Shown here: piece after piece, positions 23,551 to 31,011 of the stretch
How the letters are laid out: every line of letters begins with the position of its first letter
How positions within the stretch are numbered: position 1 is the first letter of the stretch
Origin: Ruminococcus sp. UBA7158
GTDB taxonomy: Bacteria > Bacillota > Clostridia > Oscillospirales > Ruminococcaceae
DNA length: 33,450 nt
NCBI GenBank assembly: GCA_002491605.1
Contig: DKWG01000058.1
Location: 11,692 to 45,141 of the forward strand
Reading direction: 5' to 3'
Notes under the pieces: model-generated
Databases searched by the model: none
What the model was told of the DNA's origin: nothing
The model's input: the letters and a program-made list of their open reading frames with translations, nothing else
Program-made: the position numbers and the translations under genes

Positions 23551-23593
23551 AAGGCGTATAAACAGTTCCATGTGGAACTATTTATACGCCTTT
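23551..23593. terminator. large bidirectional terminator palindrome between convergent genes
   Basis: AAGGCGTATAAA (23551-23562) pairs perfectly with TTTATACGCCTT (23581-23592), one C/A mismatch follows, then AGTTCC pairs with GGAACT around loop ATGT. It is followed by TTTAAGCTTT on plus and by TTGGTTTT on minus. It separates the + AlbA_2 gene from tatD on -. Confidence 0.8.
23564..23579. promoter_or_regulatory. parS-like site 4, inside a terminator stem
   Basis: AGTTCCATGTGGAACT resembles TGTTCCACGTGGAACA with changes at both ends and at the centre. It forms the top of the terminator hairpin at 23551-23593, so the similarity may be incidental. Confidence 0.4.
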
Positions 23594-23672
23594 AAGCTTT
23601 AATATACTCAGTTAATTAAGGCTTTACCTTCAGCAGAGCTTTGCTTATTGTACACTAAAAGGTATTTTGCCC

Positions 23673-24440
23673 TCATTCAATCCCAAACACCCTGACCGCA
23701 TTTTCCTCAGTCGCCGCTAAAAGCTCGTCCGACTCAACGCCCATTACCTCAGCGGCTCTCTGCGCCGTAAACCGAATCATGGATGAATCGCAGCGCTTAC
23801 CCCTGAGCGGCTCGGGCGCCATATAGGGACAGTCCGTTTCCAGCAAAAGCCTGTCGAGAGGAAGGATTTTTAAAACCTCTGCGGCTTTTTTTGCGTTTTT
23901 AAAGGTTATCGCACCGGTGAAGCCGATGTACATCCCCAGATCAAGAAGCTCCCTTGCGGTTTCGGGCGACCCCGAATAGCAGTGCATAACGCCCTTGGGC
24001 TTGAGCCTTTTTAAAATCTCCATGCAGTCGCCGACAGCGTCACGGCAGTGGACGATAACAGGCAGGCTCAGCTCGTTTGCAAGCTCAACCGAAGAGGTAA
24101 AAAGCTCAATCTGTGACGCCTTGTCGTACCCCTCATAGTGATAGTCAAGACCGATTTCTCCTATAGCCACAACCTTTTCACTTTGCGCAAGCAGACGCAG
24201 GCTGTCAATGTAACCGCTCGTTACGCTGTCTGCGTTCTCGGGGTGTATCCCGACAGACGCATAATATCTTTCATACTTTCTGCTCTGCTCGATTCCGAAT
24301 TCTGACGATGCAATGTCTGTTGCGGCGTGGATGATTCCGGACATTCCGTTTGCAAACAGCGATGAAATAAGCCCGTCACGGTCGGCGTCAAAGCGTCGAT
24401 CGTCGTAGTGCGAGTGAGTATCAAAAATGTGACTTAACAT
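23673..24440 (-). CDS. tatD: TatD family metal-dependent DNase
   Basis: A 255-residue TIM-barrel hydrolase of the TatD family, metal-dependent exonuclease-like enzymes linked to DNA repair and RNA quality control. Metal ligands are visible: the DTHSHYDD motif (His9, His11), GEIGLDYHY (Glu), VIVHCRD (His), MHCYSGS (His) and the ETDCPYMAP Asp. The C terminus ends ATEENAVRVFGIE, as in TatD proteins. AAAGGAAG precedes the start on the minus strand. It is convergent with the AlbA_2 gene and divergent from the CE4 gene. In many Firmicutes tatD follows metG; here it stands alone. Confidence 0.93.
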   Translation of the reverse strand: MLSHIFDTHSHYDDRRFDADRDGLISSLFANGMSGIIHAATDIASSEFGIEQSRKYERYYASVGIHPENADSVTSGYIDSLRLLAQSEKVVAIGEIGLDYHYEGYDKASQIELFTSSVELANELSLPVIVHCRDAVGDCMEILKRLKPKGVMHCYSGSPETARELLDLGMYIGFTGAITFKNAKKAAEVLKILPLDRLLLETDCPYMAPEPLRGKRCDSSMIRFTAQRAAEVMGVESDELLAATEENAVRVFGIE

Positions 24441-24472
24441 AATAAGTAATCTTCCTTTCTTTAAAAAAGCTA

Positions 24473-24501
24473 TTGAAAAAAGCTCGGTGCGGTTGTATAC
24501 T
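24473..24501 (+). promoter_or_regulatory. promoter of the CE4-type deacetylase gene
   Basis: TTGAAA (24473-24478), 17-bp spacer, TATACT (24496-24501). It lies in the divergent gap between tatD and the deacetylase gene. Confidence 0.72.
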
Positions 24502-24581
24502 TAATTCAGCGATGAATGTCGGCAGTTGTGCCGATTTGACAGCGGTAAATATTAATAAATTTATTCACGGAGGTAACAGCA

Positions 24582-25424
24582 ATGCTTAAAATGCTTTTCC
24601 CGAACGGCTTGAAAAAAGCGTTCACAACAAGCTACGACGACGGATTATATGACGACCTGAGATTAATGGAGCTTATGAAAAAACACGGCATAAAGGGCAC
24701 CTTTAACGTCAGCTCCGCACTTTATCGCCCGGAGGGCAGTGAGGTTGAAGGCTCATGGCCGAGATTTACACTTTCTGAGGCTGTTGAAAATTATAAGAAA
24801 TACGGCGTTGAGGTAGCTGTGCACGGTCTTTGTCACCGTGATTTTACCCAGCTCAACCAAGCAGAGCTTAATTACGAAATCGCCGCAGACAGAGCTAATC
24901 TTGAGATGCAGTACGGCTGCGTTGTAAGGGGAGCGGCTTATCCGTACGGTTCGTTTAACGACGCCGCAGTTGAAGCGCTTCGTGCTAACGGCATAAAGTA
25001 TTGCAGGACAGTCGGTACCCGTGAGGACTTTGCAATGCCCGAGGACTGGCTCAGACTGTTCGCAACGGCTCATCACAATAACCCTAAGCTCATGGAGCTC
25101 GGCAAGCGCTTTGTTGAAGAGCCGACAAAGGACTGCCGAATGTTTTACTTGTGGGGACATACCGCTGAGTTCAGATGCGCAGACAACTGGGAGGTAATAG
25201 AAAGCTTCCTTGAGTATATGGGCGGACGTGACGACATCTGGTATGCCACCAATATTGAGATATGCGAGTATGAAGCTGCATATAAGGCTTTGGAATACTC
25301 TACACATCCCGATTCAAGAATGATTTACAACCCGACTGCAAAGGAAATCTGGGTGCACGAGGGAGCTTGGGGACAGGACGGCGCTCCGTTCAGCATAAAG
25401 CCCGGGGAAACAGTTAAATACTGA
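24582..25424 (+). CDS. polysaccharide deacetylase family protein (CE4-like), cytoplasmic
   Basis: A 280-residue NodB-homology protein. Motif 1 is FTTSYDDG, with the catalytic base and metal Asp at 19-20. Motif 2 is HGLCH, with metal ligands His81 and His85. Motif 3 is RGAAYPYG (116-123). A later LWGHTAEF supplies a His usually found in motif 5. CE4 enzymes remove acetyl or N-acetyl groups from xylan, chitin or peptidoglycan. There is no signal peptide or anchor, and GGAGGT places the start at 24582, so it acts in the cytoplasm, perhaps on imported acetylated oligosaccharides (inference). It lies upstream of the GH5 pair, but with its own promoter. Confidence 0.85.
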   Translation: MLKMLFPNGLKKAFTTSYDDGLYDDLRLMELMKKHGIKGTFNVSSALYRPEGSEVEGSWPRFTLSEAVENYKKYGVEVAVHGLCHRDFTQLNQAELNYEIAADRANLEMQYGCVVRGAAYPYGSFNDAAVEALRANGIKYCRTVGTREDFAMPEDWLRLFATAHHNNPKLMELGKRFVEEPTKDCRMFYLWGHTAEFRCADNWEVIESFLEYMGGRDDIWYATNIEICEYEAAYKALEYSTHPDSRMIYNPTAKEIWVHEGAWGQDGAPFSIKPGETVKY

Positions 25425-25516
25425 CACTGCGCTAATGCCATTATTTGATTTTATCACTATAAAAGCCTGATGTCAAAGGCAATTTAAAGTGTTATGCCTG
25501 CGAGCATAATCTGTTA

Positions 25517-25545
25517 TTGTCTTTAGCGGCGCAATATGCTAAACT
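25517..25545 (+). promoter_or_regulatory. promoter of the first GH5 gene
   Basis: TTGTCT (25517-25522), 17-bp spacer, TAAACT (25540-25545), with TGC just upstream of the -10 (extended -10). The leader is about 110 nt and contains an inverted repeat TGCTTGTA (25574-25581) and TACAAGCA (25602-25609). Confidence 0.6.
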
Positions 25546-25628
25546 TTTTATATTATTATACTAATTCTTTGTGTGCTTGTAGGCAAATTATAGTCAAAGC
25601 TTACAAGCAAAGCGGGAAAAAGCATCAG

Positions 25629-25663
25629 AAAGGAGAAGTACAGCGCATAAATCGCTGTGCAAT
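25629..25663 (+). promoter_or_regulatory. split ribosome-binding site with hairpin spacer
   Basis: The Shine-Dalgarno AAAGGAG (25629-25635) is 28 nt from the ATG at 25664, too far for normal initiation. Between them ACAGCG (25640-25645) and CGCTGT (25653-25658) form a perfect 6-bp hairpin with loop CATAAAT. Folding it leaves an effective spacing of 9 nt. No in-frame ATG, GTG or TTG lies closer to the Shine-Dalgarno. Confidence 0.65.
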
Positions 25664-26926
25664 ATGCAAATGATTAATATGAAAGCGCTGCAAAAAATCG
25701 TGGCTGCTATAACCTCATCGGTTTTAATGCTGCTGTCGGCTACGGCTTGCTCGGCAAATTCGGTTAATGATGATGCGAAGGTTTCAAAGGATATGACAAC
25801 TGCTGATGTGAAGGCTTCAAAGACTGTTACAACTGCCGATGTTAAGGATTCAAAGGAAACTCCGAAGGAAACAGTAAAAACCTCTGCTGATTTTGCTAAA
25901 GAAATGGGCATAGGCTGGAACCTGGGCAACACATTTGACGGCTTTTATTCCGGCGACAATGAAATGACCGGCGCGTCTGTTATCGGACAAAATAAGCCAA
26001 GTAACTACGAAACCTGCTGGGGCGCAGTTATAACAACCGAGGAGTGCATGAAGGGAATTAAGGAAGCGGGCTTCAACACCGTCAGAATCCCTGTATACTG
26101 GGGAAATATGATGGGCGATAAGTTTGAAATCAGCGATCAGCTCTTCGACCGCATCGAGGAGGTTGTCAATTACTGCTTGGACAACGACCTTTATGTTGTT
26201 TTAAATATTCACCACTACGATGAGTATATCATTAAGCACTACAGCAAGTCTAACGCCCTTAAGATAATGGACAGCTTGTGGAAGCAGATTGCAAAAAGAT
26301 TCAAGGATTATCCCGACCGCCTTATTTTTGAGGGCTATAATGAAAACGTCGGAAGCCACCGTGAGAAGGACACATTTACCGACGACGAGATGTATGACTA
26401 CGTCAACGAGCTGAATCAAACCTTTGTCAGCGCAGTTCGCAAAATGGGCGGCAACAATGACAACAGAATGCTCATAATCTCAGGATATCACACCAATATC
26501 GACCGCACAACAGATAAAAGGTTCAAGCTCCCCGAGGATACCGTCGAGGACAGAATTATGGTGTCCGTTCACTACGTTGACAACTCAATGTTCTGGGGAA
26601 ATAAGGTCGGCGGAAAAGAATGGCGTGATTATTGTAAATCACAGTGCGAGCTTTTGAAGAAGGCGTTTGTCGATAAGGGAATACAGGTGTTCTTAGGCGA
26701 GTGCTCCTTCCACTGGGACGAAGACAGACTTGCAAGCGATGCCAAGGGAAGAACCTCAGCTGAGATTCTTAAGGAGAGAACGCAAATGGAGCTTGACTAC
26801 GGTCTTATACCGATCATTTGGGACACTAACAACGACTTCTATTCAAGAACCGAGTGCAAGATCAACGACCCGGCAAGCGCTGTAGTTATAAAGGAACTGA
26901 CCGACGAGCTGAAGGCAAAGCAGTAA
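25664..26926 (+). CDS. GH5 family glycoside hydrolase, secreted or lipoprotein (copy 1)
   Basis: A 420-residue family 5 enzyme, probably an endo-beta-1,4-glucanase or related beta-glycanase. A hydrophobic signal segment (about 8-29) ends at a Cys in LLSATAC, an imperfect lipobox. A Thr/Lys/Ser-rich linker (about 32-72) contains a repeated TTADVKxSK unit. The catalytic domain (about 73-415) has MGIGWNLGNTFDG, FNTVRIPVYWG, NIHHYDEY, acid/base Glu227 in GYNENVG, and nucleophile Glu346 in FLGECSFHWD. Substrate specificity cannot be read from the sequence. Its start is served by an unusual Shine-Dalgarno separated by a hairpin. It is a tandem paralogue of the next gene. Confidence 0.92.
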   Translation: MQMINMKALQKIVAAITSSVLMLLSATACSANSVNDDAKVSKDMTTADVKASKTVTTADVKDSKETPKETVKTSADFAKEMGIGWNLGNTFDGFYSGDNEMTGASVIGQNKPSNYETCWGAVITTEECMKGIKEAGFNTVRIPVYWGNMMGDKFEISDQLFDRIEEVVNYCLDNDLYVVLNIHHYDEYIIKHYSKSNALKIMDSLWKQIAKRFKDYPDRLIFEGYNENVGSHREKDTFTDDEMYDYVNELNQTFVSAVRKMGGNNDNRMLIISGYHTNIDRTTDKRFKLPEDTVEDRIMVSVHYVDNSMFWGNKVGGKEWRDYCKSQCELLKKAFVDKGIQVFLGECSFHWDEDRLASDAKGRTSAEILKERTQMELDYGLIPIIWDTNNDFYSRTECKINDPASAVVIKELTDELKAKQ

Positions 26927-26944
26927 TACAAGGACGGTAAAAGC

Positions 26945-26972
26945 AAAAAGGTGCTTGCAATGAGCGCTTTTT
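26945..26972 (+). terminator. weak terminator-like hairpin between the GH5 genes
   Basis: AAAAAG (26945-26950) pairs with CTTTTT (26967-26972), with GC pairs further in and a bulge. It ends in TTTTT. Probably an imperfect terminator, so the two GH5 genes may be partly co-transcribed. Confidence 0.45.
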
Positions 26973-27022
26973 GTTCCGAAATTTAAGCACTGCAATTCAT
27001 TAATAAGAAAGGTATAATTAAT

Positions 27023-28174
27023 ATGATGAGATTTAAAAAAATCACGGCAGCTGTAATTGCCGTACTTATGACAATGCTTCTTGTAACATCCTGTGCGGAT
27101 AAGTCTGACGGCGAGGTGAAGACTTCTGCTGATTTTGCCAGGGAAATGGGCATAGGCTGGAACCTGGGCAACACCTTTGACGGACACCATGCCACAAACT
27201 ATGACAATGAAGCATCCGGCGTATTTACAATAGGCGACAACAAGCCGCAGGACTATGAAACCTGCTGGGGCGCAGTTGTAACAACCAAGGAATGTATGAA
27301 GGGTATAAAGGACGCAGGCTTCAACACCGTCAGAATCCCCGTATATTGGGGAAATATGATGGACACTGAATTTAATATAAGCGAGAAGCTTTTCAAGCGT
27401 ATTGAAGAGGTTATAAAGTATTGCCTGAGCAACGACCTTTATGTTGTCTTAAATATCCACCACTACGATGAATACATCATAAAGAACTTCAAAAAGGAAG
27501 AGGTTCTTGAGATAATGAACAACGTATGGACTCAAATTGCAACAAGATACGCAAAATATTCCGACCGCCTTATCTTTGAGGGCTACAATGAAAACGTCGG
27601 AAGCCACCGTGAGAGAGATACCTTTACCGACGATGAGATATATGACTATGTCAATGAGCTGAACCAGACCTTTGTAGACGCTGTTCGTGCAACAGGCAAG
27701 AACAATGCAAACAGAATGCTCATAATCTCAGGATATCACACCAATATCGACCGCACCACAGACGAAAGATTTAAGATTCCTCAGGATACAGTCGAGGACA
27801 GAATCATGGTATCCGTTCACTATGTTGACAACTCAATGTTCTGGGGCAATAAGGTCGGCGGCGAAGAGTGGCGTGAATATTGCATATCACAGTGCGAGCT
27901 TTTGAAAAAAGCTTTTGCTGATAAGGGAATACAGGTATTCCTGGGTGAGTGTTCCTTCCACTGGGATAAGGACAGACTTGCAAGCGACGCCAAGGAAAGA
28001 ACCTCCGCTGAGATTCTCAAGGAGAGAACGCAAATAGAGCTTAGCTACGGCTTCATACCGGTTATTTGGGACACCAACAATGATTTCTATTCAAGAACCG
28101 AGTGCAAAATCAACGACCCTGCAAGCGCTGTAGTTATAAAGGAACTGACCGACGAGCTGAAGGCAAAGCAGTAA
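27023..28174 (+). CDS. GH5 family glycoside hydrolase, lipoprotein (copy 2)
   Basis: A 383-residue paralogue of the preceding protein, nearly identical over long blocks (for example NRMLIISGYHTNIDRTTD and DPASAVVIKELTDELKAKQ). The signal peptide ends in a good lipobox, LLVTSC, so the mature protein is likely a lipid-anchored surface enzyme. The linker after the Cys is only about 10 residues, against about 40 in copy 1. Acid/base Glu190 and nucleophile Glu309 are at the same mutual distance (119 residues) as in copy 1. GAAAGG precedes the ATG normally, without the hairpin of copy 1. A tandem duplication followed by divergence of the N-terminal region is the simplest history. Confidence 0.93.
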   Translation: MMRFKKITAAVIAVLMTMLLVTSCADKSDGEVKTSADFAREMGIGWNLGNTFDGHHATNYDNEASGVFTIGDNKPQDYETCWGAVVTTKECMKGIKDAGFNTVRIPVYWGNMMDTEFNISEKLFKRIEEVIKYCLSNDLYVVLNIHHYDEYIIKNFKKEEVLEIMNNVWTQIATRYAKYSDRLIFEGYNENVGSHRERDTFTDDEIYDYVNELNQTFVDAVRATGKNNANRMLIISGYHTNIDRTTDERFKIPQDTVEDRIMVSVHYVDNSMFWGNKVGGEEWREYCISQCELLKKAFADKGIQVFLGECSFHWDKDRLASDAKERTSAEILKERTQIELSYGFIPVIWDTNNDFYSRTECKINDPASAVVIKELTDELKAKQ

Positions 28175-28223
28175 TACAGCACCGAGCTTGAATCACATTG
28201 CGTGATAATTAATGCGGCAAAAT

Positions 28224-28252
28224 AAAAAAGCGCTCTGAACGGGCGCTTTTTT
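28224..28252. terminator. bidirectional terminator between GH5 and GH25 genes
   Basis: AAAAAAGCGC (28224-28233), loop TCTGAACGG, GCGCTTTTTT (28243-28252). The stem carries its own U tract in both directions, which suits the convergent arrangement. Confidence 0.9.
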
Positions 28253-28261
28253 GCATTTCAT

Positions 28262-29008
28262 TTACTTACCTATATACTTAGGATAATCCCTAAACTCATC
28301 CTCACTGCCGCTAAAGACATTCACATCAATATACTTTTCCTCGCCGGAATAGCCTTTAAGAGTATCTCTGTTCGTATACTGCCAGAACGTCCATTCACGG
28401 CTGTCCGAAAGCTTGGGTTTTGTGACAACGTTTCTTATCCAGATATCATATTGCTCATAACCGCCCGAAATATACAGCTCGTATGACTTTTCGGTGACGT
28501 ATATAATAGGCTTCAAGCCGTAGTGCTTTTCTAAGGCCGATATTAATGCGTCGAGATTGGGCTTAACCTCGCTTTTATCGGGCGGATTTTTGTACTTATC
28601 ACCGTAAAACTCAAGGTCGATAACGGGCGGAAGCATTCCGTCAAACGGCTCAACGGTGCTTATAAAATTCTCTGCCTGTGTTTCGCCCGGACTGTCATAG
28701 CTGAAAAAGTGATACGCTCCGACTGCTAAATCCGTCTTTCGTGCGTTTTCAAGGTTGCAGGCAAACCTATCGTCAACATACCTGCTGCCCTCTGTGGCTT
28801 TTATGAAGGCAAACGAAATGTCCTGCGAGGAGAGGACGTCCCAGTCGATATCGCCCTGATAATGCGAAACGTCGACGCCCCTTACGGGGTATTTTTTATC
28901 CGACGGGTTGTTAAAAAGAATTACGCCGTTCCAAAAAAGCAAAAAAGCAATCAGAACGCAAAGCACCGCAGACGAAACAGCGGCGATTACTTTCAGGCGT
29001 TTATTCAT
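28262..29008 (-). CDS. GH25 family lysozyme (1,4-beta-N-acetylmuramidase), membrane-anchored
   Basis: A 248-residue protein with a single N-terminal hydrophobic segment (about 7-32) and no clear cleavage site, so probably a membrane anchor with the enzyme outside. The GH25 domain (about 43-245) starts GVDVSHYQGDIDW (Asp46). The catalytic pair lies in PPVIDLEFYG (Asp131, Glu133). FAFIKATEGSRYVDDRF, GAYHFFSY, IIYVTEKSYELYI and WTFWQYTNRDTL are all family landmarks. It hydrolyses peptidoglycan glycan strands, for cell-wall remodelling or attack on other cells. AAAGGAG precedes the start. Convergent with the second GH5 gene. Confidence 0.93.
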   Translation of the reverse strand: MNKRLKVIAAVSSAVLCVLIAFLLFWNGVILFNNPSDKKYPVRGVDVSHYQGDIDWDVLSSQDISFAFIKATEGSRYVDDRFACNLENARKTDLAVGAYHFFSYDSPGETQAENFISTVEPFDGMLPPVIDLEFYGDKYKNPPDKSEVKPNLDALISALEKHYGLKPIIYVTEKSYELYISGGYEQYDIWIRNVVTKPKLSDSREWTFWQYTNRDTLKGYSGEEKYIDVNVFSGSEDEFRDYPKYIGK

Positions 29009-29217
29009 GGTTTTTGTCTCCTTTGCTTTTATATAGCGGGGAAGCGGAGATGTATCATGCGAAGCGTGATGCCTGCCGCTCGGATGAGTGAAGCTTTCAG
29101 GCTAAGCCGGGGGTAACGTTCATGTAAGCTCGCCTTTTTTAACAGGCTGCTCAAAATCAGTCCGCGAAGCCGACACAGCTGATTATTTTCGTCTCTACCC
29201 GAAACGCTTATTAATGT
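29009..29217. other. gap between lysozyme gene and tRNA terminator
   Basis: No gene is supported. It contains a 7-bp hairpin ATCATGC-GAA-GCGTGAT (29054-29070) and a second GCGAAGC core (29164-29170), of the same type as those after serC and at the right edge. Confidence 0.55.
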
Positions 29218-29257
29218 GACAAAAAAACGTCAACTTTCTTGCGAAAATTGACGTTTT
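29217..29257 (-). terminator. terminator of the tRNA transcript
   Basis: On the minus strand AAAACGTCAA and TTTC pair with GAAA and TTGACGTTTT (plus 29248-29257 and 29224-29233), loop GCAA, ending in a run of seven T. It begins a few bases after the CCA of tRNA-Glu. Confidence 0.92.
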
Positions 29258-29259
29258 AA

Positions 29260-29334
29260 TGGTGACCCGTACGAGAATCGAACTCATGTTTCCGCCGTGA
29301 AAGGGCGGTGTCTTAGCCGCTTGACCAACGGGCC
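29260..29334 (-). tRNA. tRNA-Glu (anticodon UUC)
   Basis: The reverse complement folds as a full cloverleaf: acceptor GGCCCGT with ACGGGTC, D arm, anticodon stem CCGCC/GGCGG with loop CTTTCAC (anticodon TTC), and T arm with GTTCGATTC. The discriminator A and CCA are encoded. It lies 2 nt after the tRNA-Met on the same transcript. Confidence 0.96.
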
Positions 29335-29336
29335 GT

Positions 29337-29413
29337 TGGTGGCTGTAACTGGATTTGAACCAGTGACACTTCGGGTATGAACCGAATGCTCTAGCCAGCT
29401 GAGCTATACAGCC
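29337..29413 (-). tRNA. tRNA-Met (anticodon CAU, elongator-like)
   Basis: The reverse complement gives acceptor GGCTGTA with TACAGCC, D-arm sequence TAGCTCAGCTGGCTAGAGC, anticodon stem TTCGG/CCGAA with loop TTCATAC (CAT), and T arm with GGTTCAAATCC. CCA is encoded. The G1-C72 pair and D-arm type fit elongator tRNA-Met; an Ile (k2CAU) tRNA cannot be fully excluded. Confidence 0.93.
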
Positions 29414-29432
29414 ATCTCATTGAGACTTGTCT

Positions 29433-29461
29433 ATTATAATAAATCAATCGCACTTTGTCAA
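29433..29461 (-). promoter_or_regulatory. consensus promoter of the tRNA-Met-tRNA-Glu operon
   Basis: On the minus strand TTGACA (29461-29456), 17-bp spacer, TATAAT (29438-29433). Both hexamers are perfect, as usual for stable RNA genes. Confidence 0.93.
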
Positions 29462-29491
29462 GCCTTTTTTAAAAAATAATTTATTTTTTGT

Positions 29492-30964
29492 TCAGGGATT
29501 TTCGGAGAAGTAGAGGTCGAAGCCGCTTTTCTCTAAAAACTGCAAAATTCTTGCTAATCTAAGACCGTATATAAGGTGACTGGACTTGCTGTCCGAAGCG
29601 GTATAGACGATAAGCGTGCATGTTCCTGAAAAATGCTGAAATACCGTTTGGCGGATAACAAGCTTTGTTATTTTGTCCTTCGGCGCAATAACGGTGTGGA
29701 AGGTGTAAAACCTTGAATATCTCATCACAAGATGTCCGTCTGTCATTCCGACTCCGGTTGTAAAAAGCGACATCGTTCTGCATATCATAAGCCACACGGC
29801 AGGAATTTCGGCGATTATAAGCGCCGTCAGATAAACGGAACGCCAGTCAGGCAAAAACCAGTTGACAATGAAGTAGCCTGCAAGGGGCAAAAGACCCATG
29901 ACAATCGGCAAAAAGTAAAATCCACGGTAGCTCTTTATGTCTGAATGCAGGTCGATCTTGGGCTTCGGATATTCGGGGAAGACCTCATCCAGAGTTCCGT
30001 TTATCTCCTTGGAGGTAGCAATCGGCATGACGACCGAAAGCTCCTTTCTGCCGGTCGCACCGTAGCCGGAGCAGTGACAGTGCAAGGAGGAAATTTTAAG
30101 AAGCTTGGCGATAAAGTTTTGCTTGATGTCAATATAGTTGACCTTGCTCAGCGATATTATGTGTCTGTTCTTAGCTATAAGTCCGCTCTTGACGTATATG
30201 GAGTCCGAGCATTTGGTCAGGATGTAGTCCCAGAAGTAAAAGATGTTCGTTATAAATGAAATAAGCCAGCCGGCAATGATAACCGTTGAAACACCTGCGG
30301 CAATCGGGGATATAATAAACGCCAAACGGTTGGCAAACTCGCCCAAGGTGTCAAGAATGATCTTTGCCTCGACTTCTCGGTCAAACATTTGAGAGGTTTC
30401 CAAAACAAAGGCGAGCGCAACGGCAGCTCCTGACAGGGTTGAGGAAGCGACAAGCGAAAAGAGGACAAGCCTTGGCTTGTTCGGCGATATCGAATAGTTA
30501 AGACTCTTTATGCGTGAGTTTTTGACAAAGGCATAAAAACGGTCCGCATCCGATTTCTTCATCGTGAGAGTTATGTCTGCCTTGTCAAATATTCCTGCAT
30601 TTGTTGCAATATATACCTTGTAAGCACCCAACAATCTGTAGAATAAGTTCTGTTTTATACTTAAAGTAGATATTTCGTCATAGAAAACGGTGTCCTCGGT
30701 AGTAACAATGACTCCCTTTTTGACAACGATTCTTTCTTTGTTGAAGTGAAAGGAAACAACCTCCCACCTCAGCCATGCAAAGGACAGAATAATCGCCAAT
30801 ACTAAAAGGTCGAGCCAAGTACCCTTGAGCCATGTCCTTAAAGCGTCGACGCTCAGTGTCAGCGAATAAAGGCTTCTCACAAGAGGGATGATGAGGAGCC
30901 AAAAGTATCTTGTTGTATATGAAAACAGCTTGATAAGATGCTGCTTACCGGAGCATTCCGACAT
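29492..30964 (-). CDS. PH-domain membrane protein, YdbT-like
   Basis: A 490-residue membrane protein with several hydrophobic segments and repeated bacterial PH (bPH_2, YdbS/YdbT type) domains. N-terminal membrane segments (about 18-35 and 50-67) are followed by a PH domain beginning NKERIVVKKGVIVTTEDTVFYDEISTL. A second membrane block (about 165-250) leads to another PH domain (about 255-320, KSGLIAKNRHIISLSKVNYIDI). A third pair follows (about 345-400, then MRYSRFYTFHTVIAP). The function is unknown; the family often pairs with a YdbS-like protein and has been linked to envelope stress in Bacillus. The partner gene lies 47 nt upstream. Confidence 0.8.
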   Translation of the reverse strand: MSECSGKQHLIKLFSYTTRYFWLLIIPLVRSLYSLTLSVDALRTWLKGTWLDLLVLAIILSFAWLRWEVVSFHFNKERIVVKKGVIVTTEDTVFYDEISTLSIKQNLFYRLLGAYKVYIATNAGIFDKADITLTMKKSDADRFYAFVKNSRIKSLNYSISPNKPRLVLFSLVASSTLSGAAVALAFVLETSQMFDREVEAKIILDTLGEFANRLAFIISPIAAGVSTVIIAGWLISFITNIFYFWDYILTKCSDSIYVKSGLIAKNRHIISLSKVNYIDIKQNFIAKLLKISSLHCHCSGYGATGRKELSVVMPIATSKEINGTLDEVFPEYPKPKIDLHSDIKSYRGFYFLPIVMGLLPLAGYFIVNWFLPDWRSVYLTALIIAEIPAVWLMICRTMSLFTTGVGMTDGHLVMRYSRFYTFHTVIAPKDKITKLVIRQTVFQHFSGTCTLIVYTASDSKSSHLIYGLRLARILQFLEKSGFDLYFSENP

Positions 30965-31011
30965 TTTTAAGATTCACCGCCTTGCTCAAGAGGTAGTATC
31001 AGCCGCTCAGA

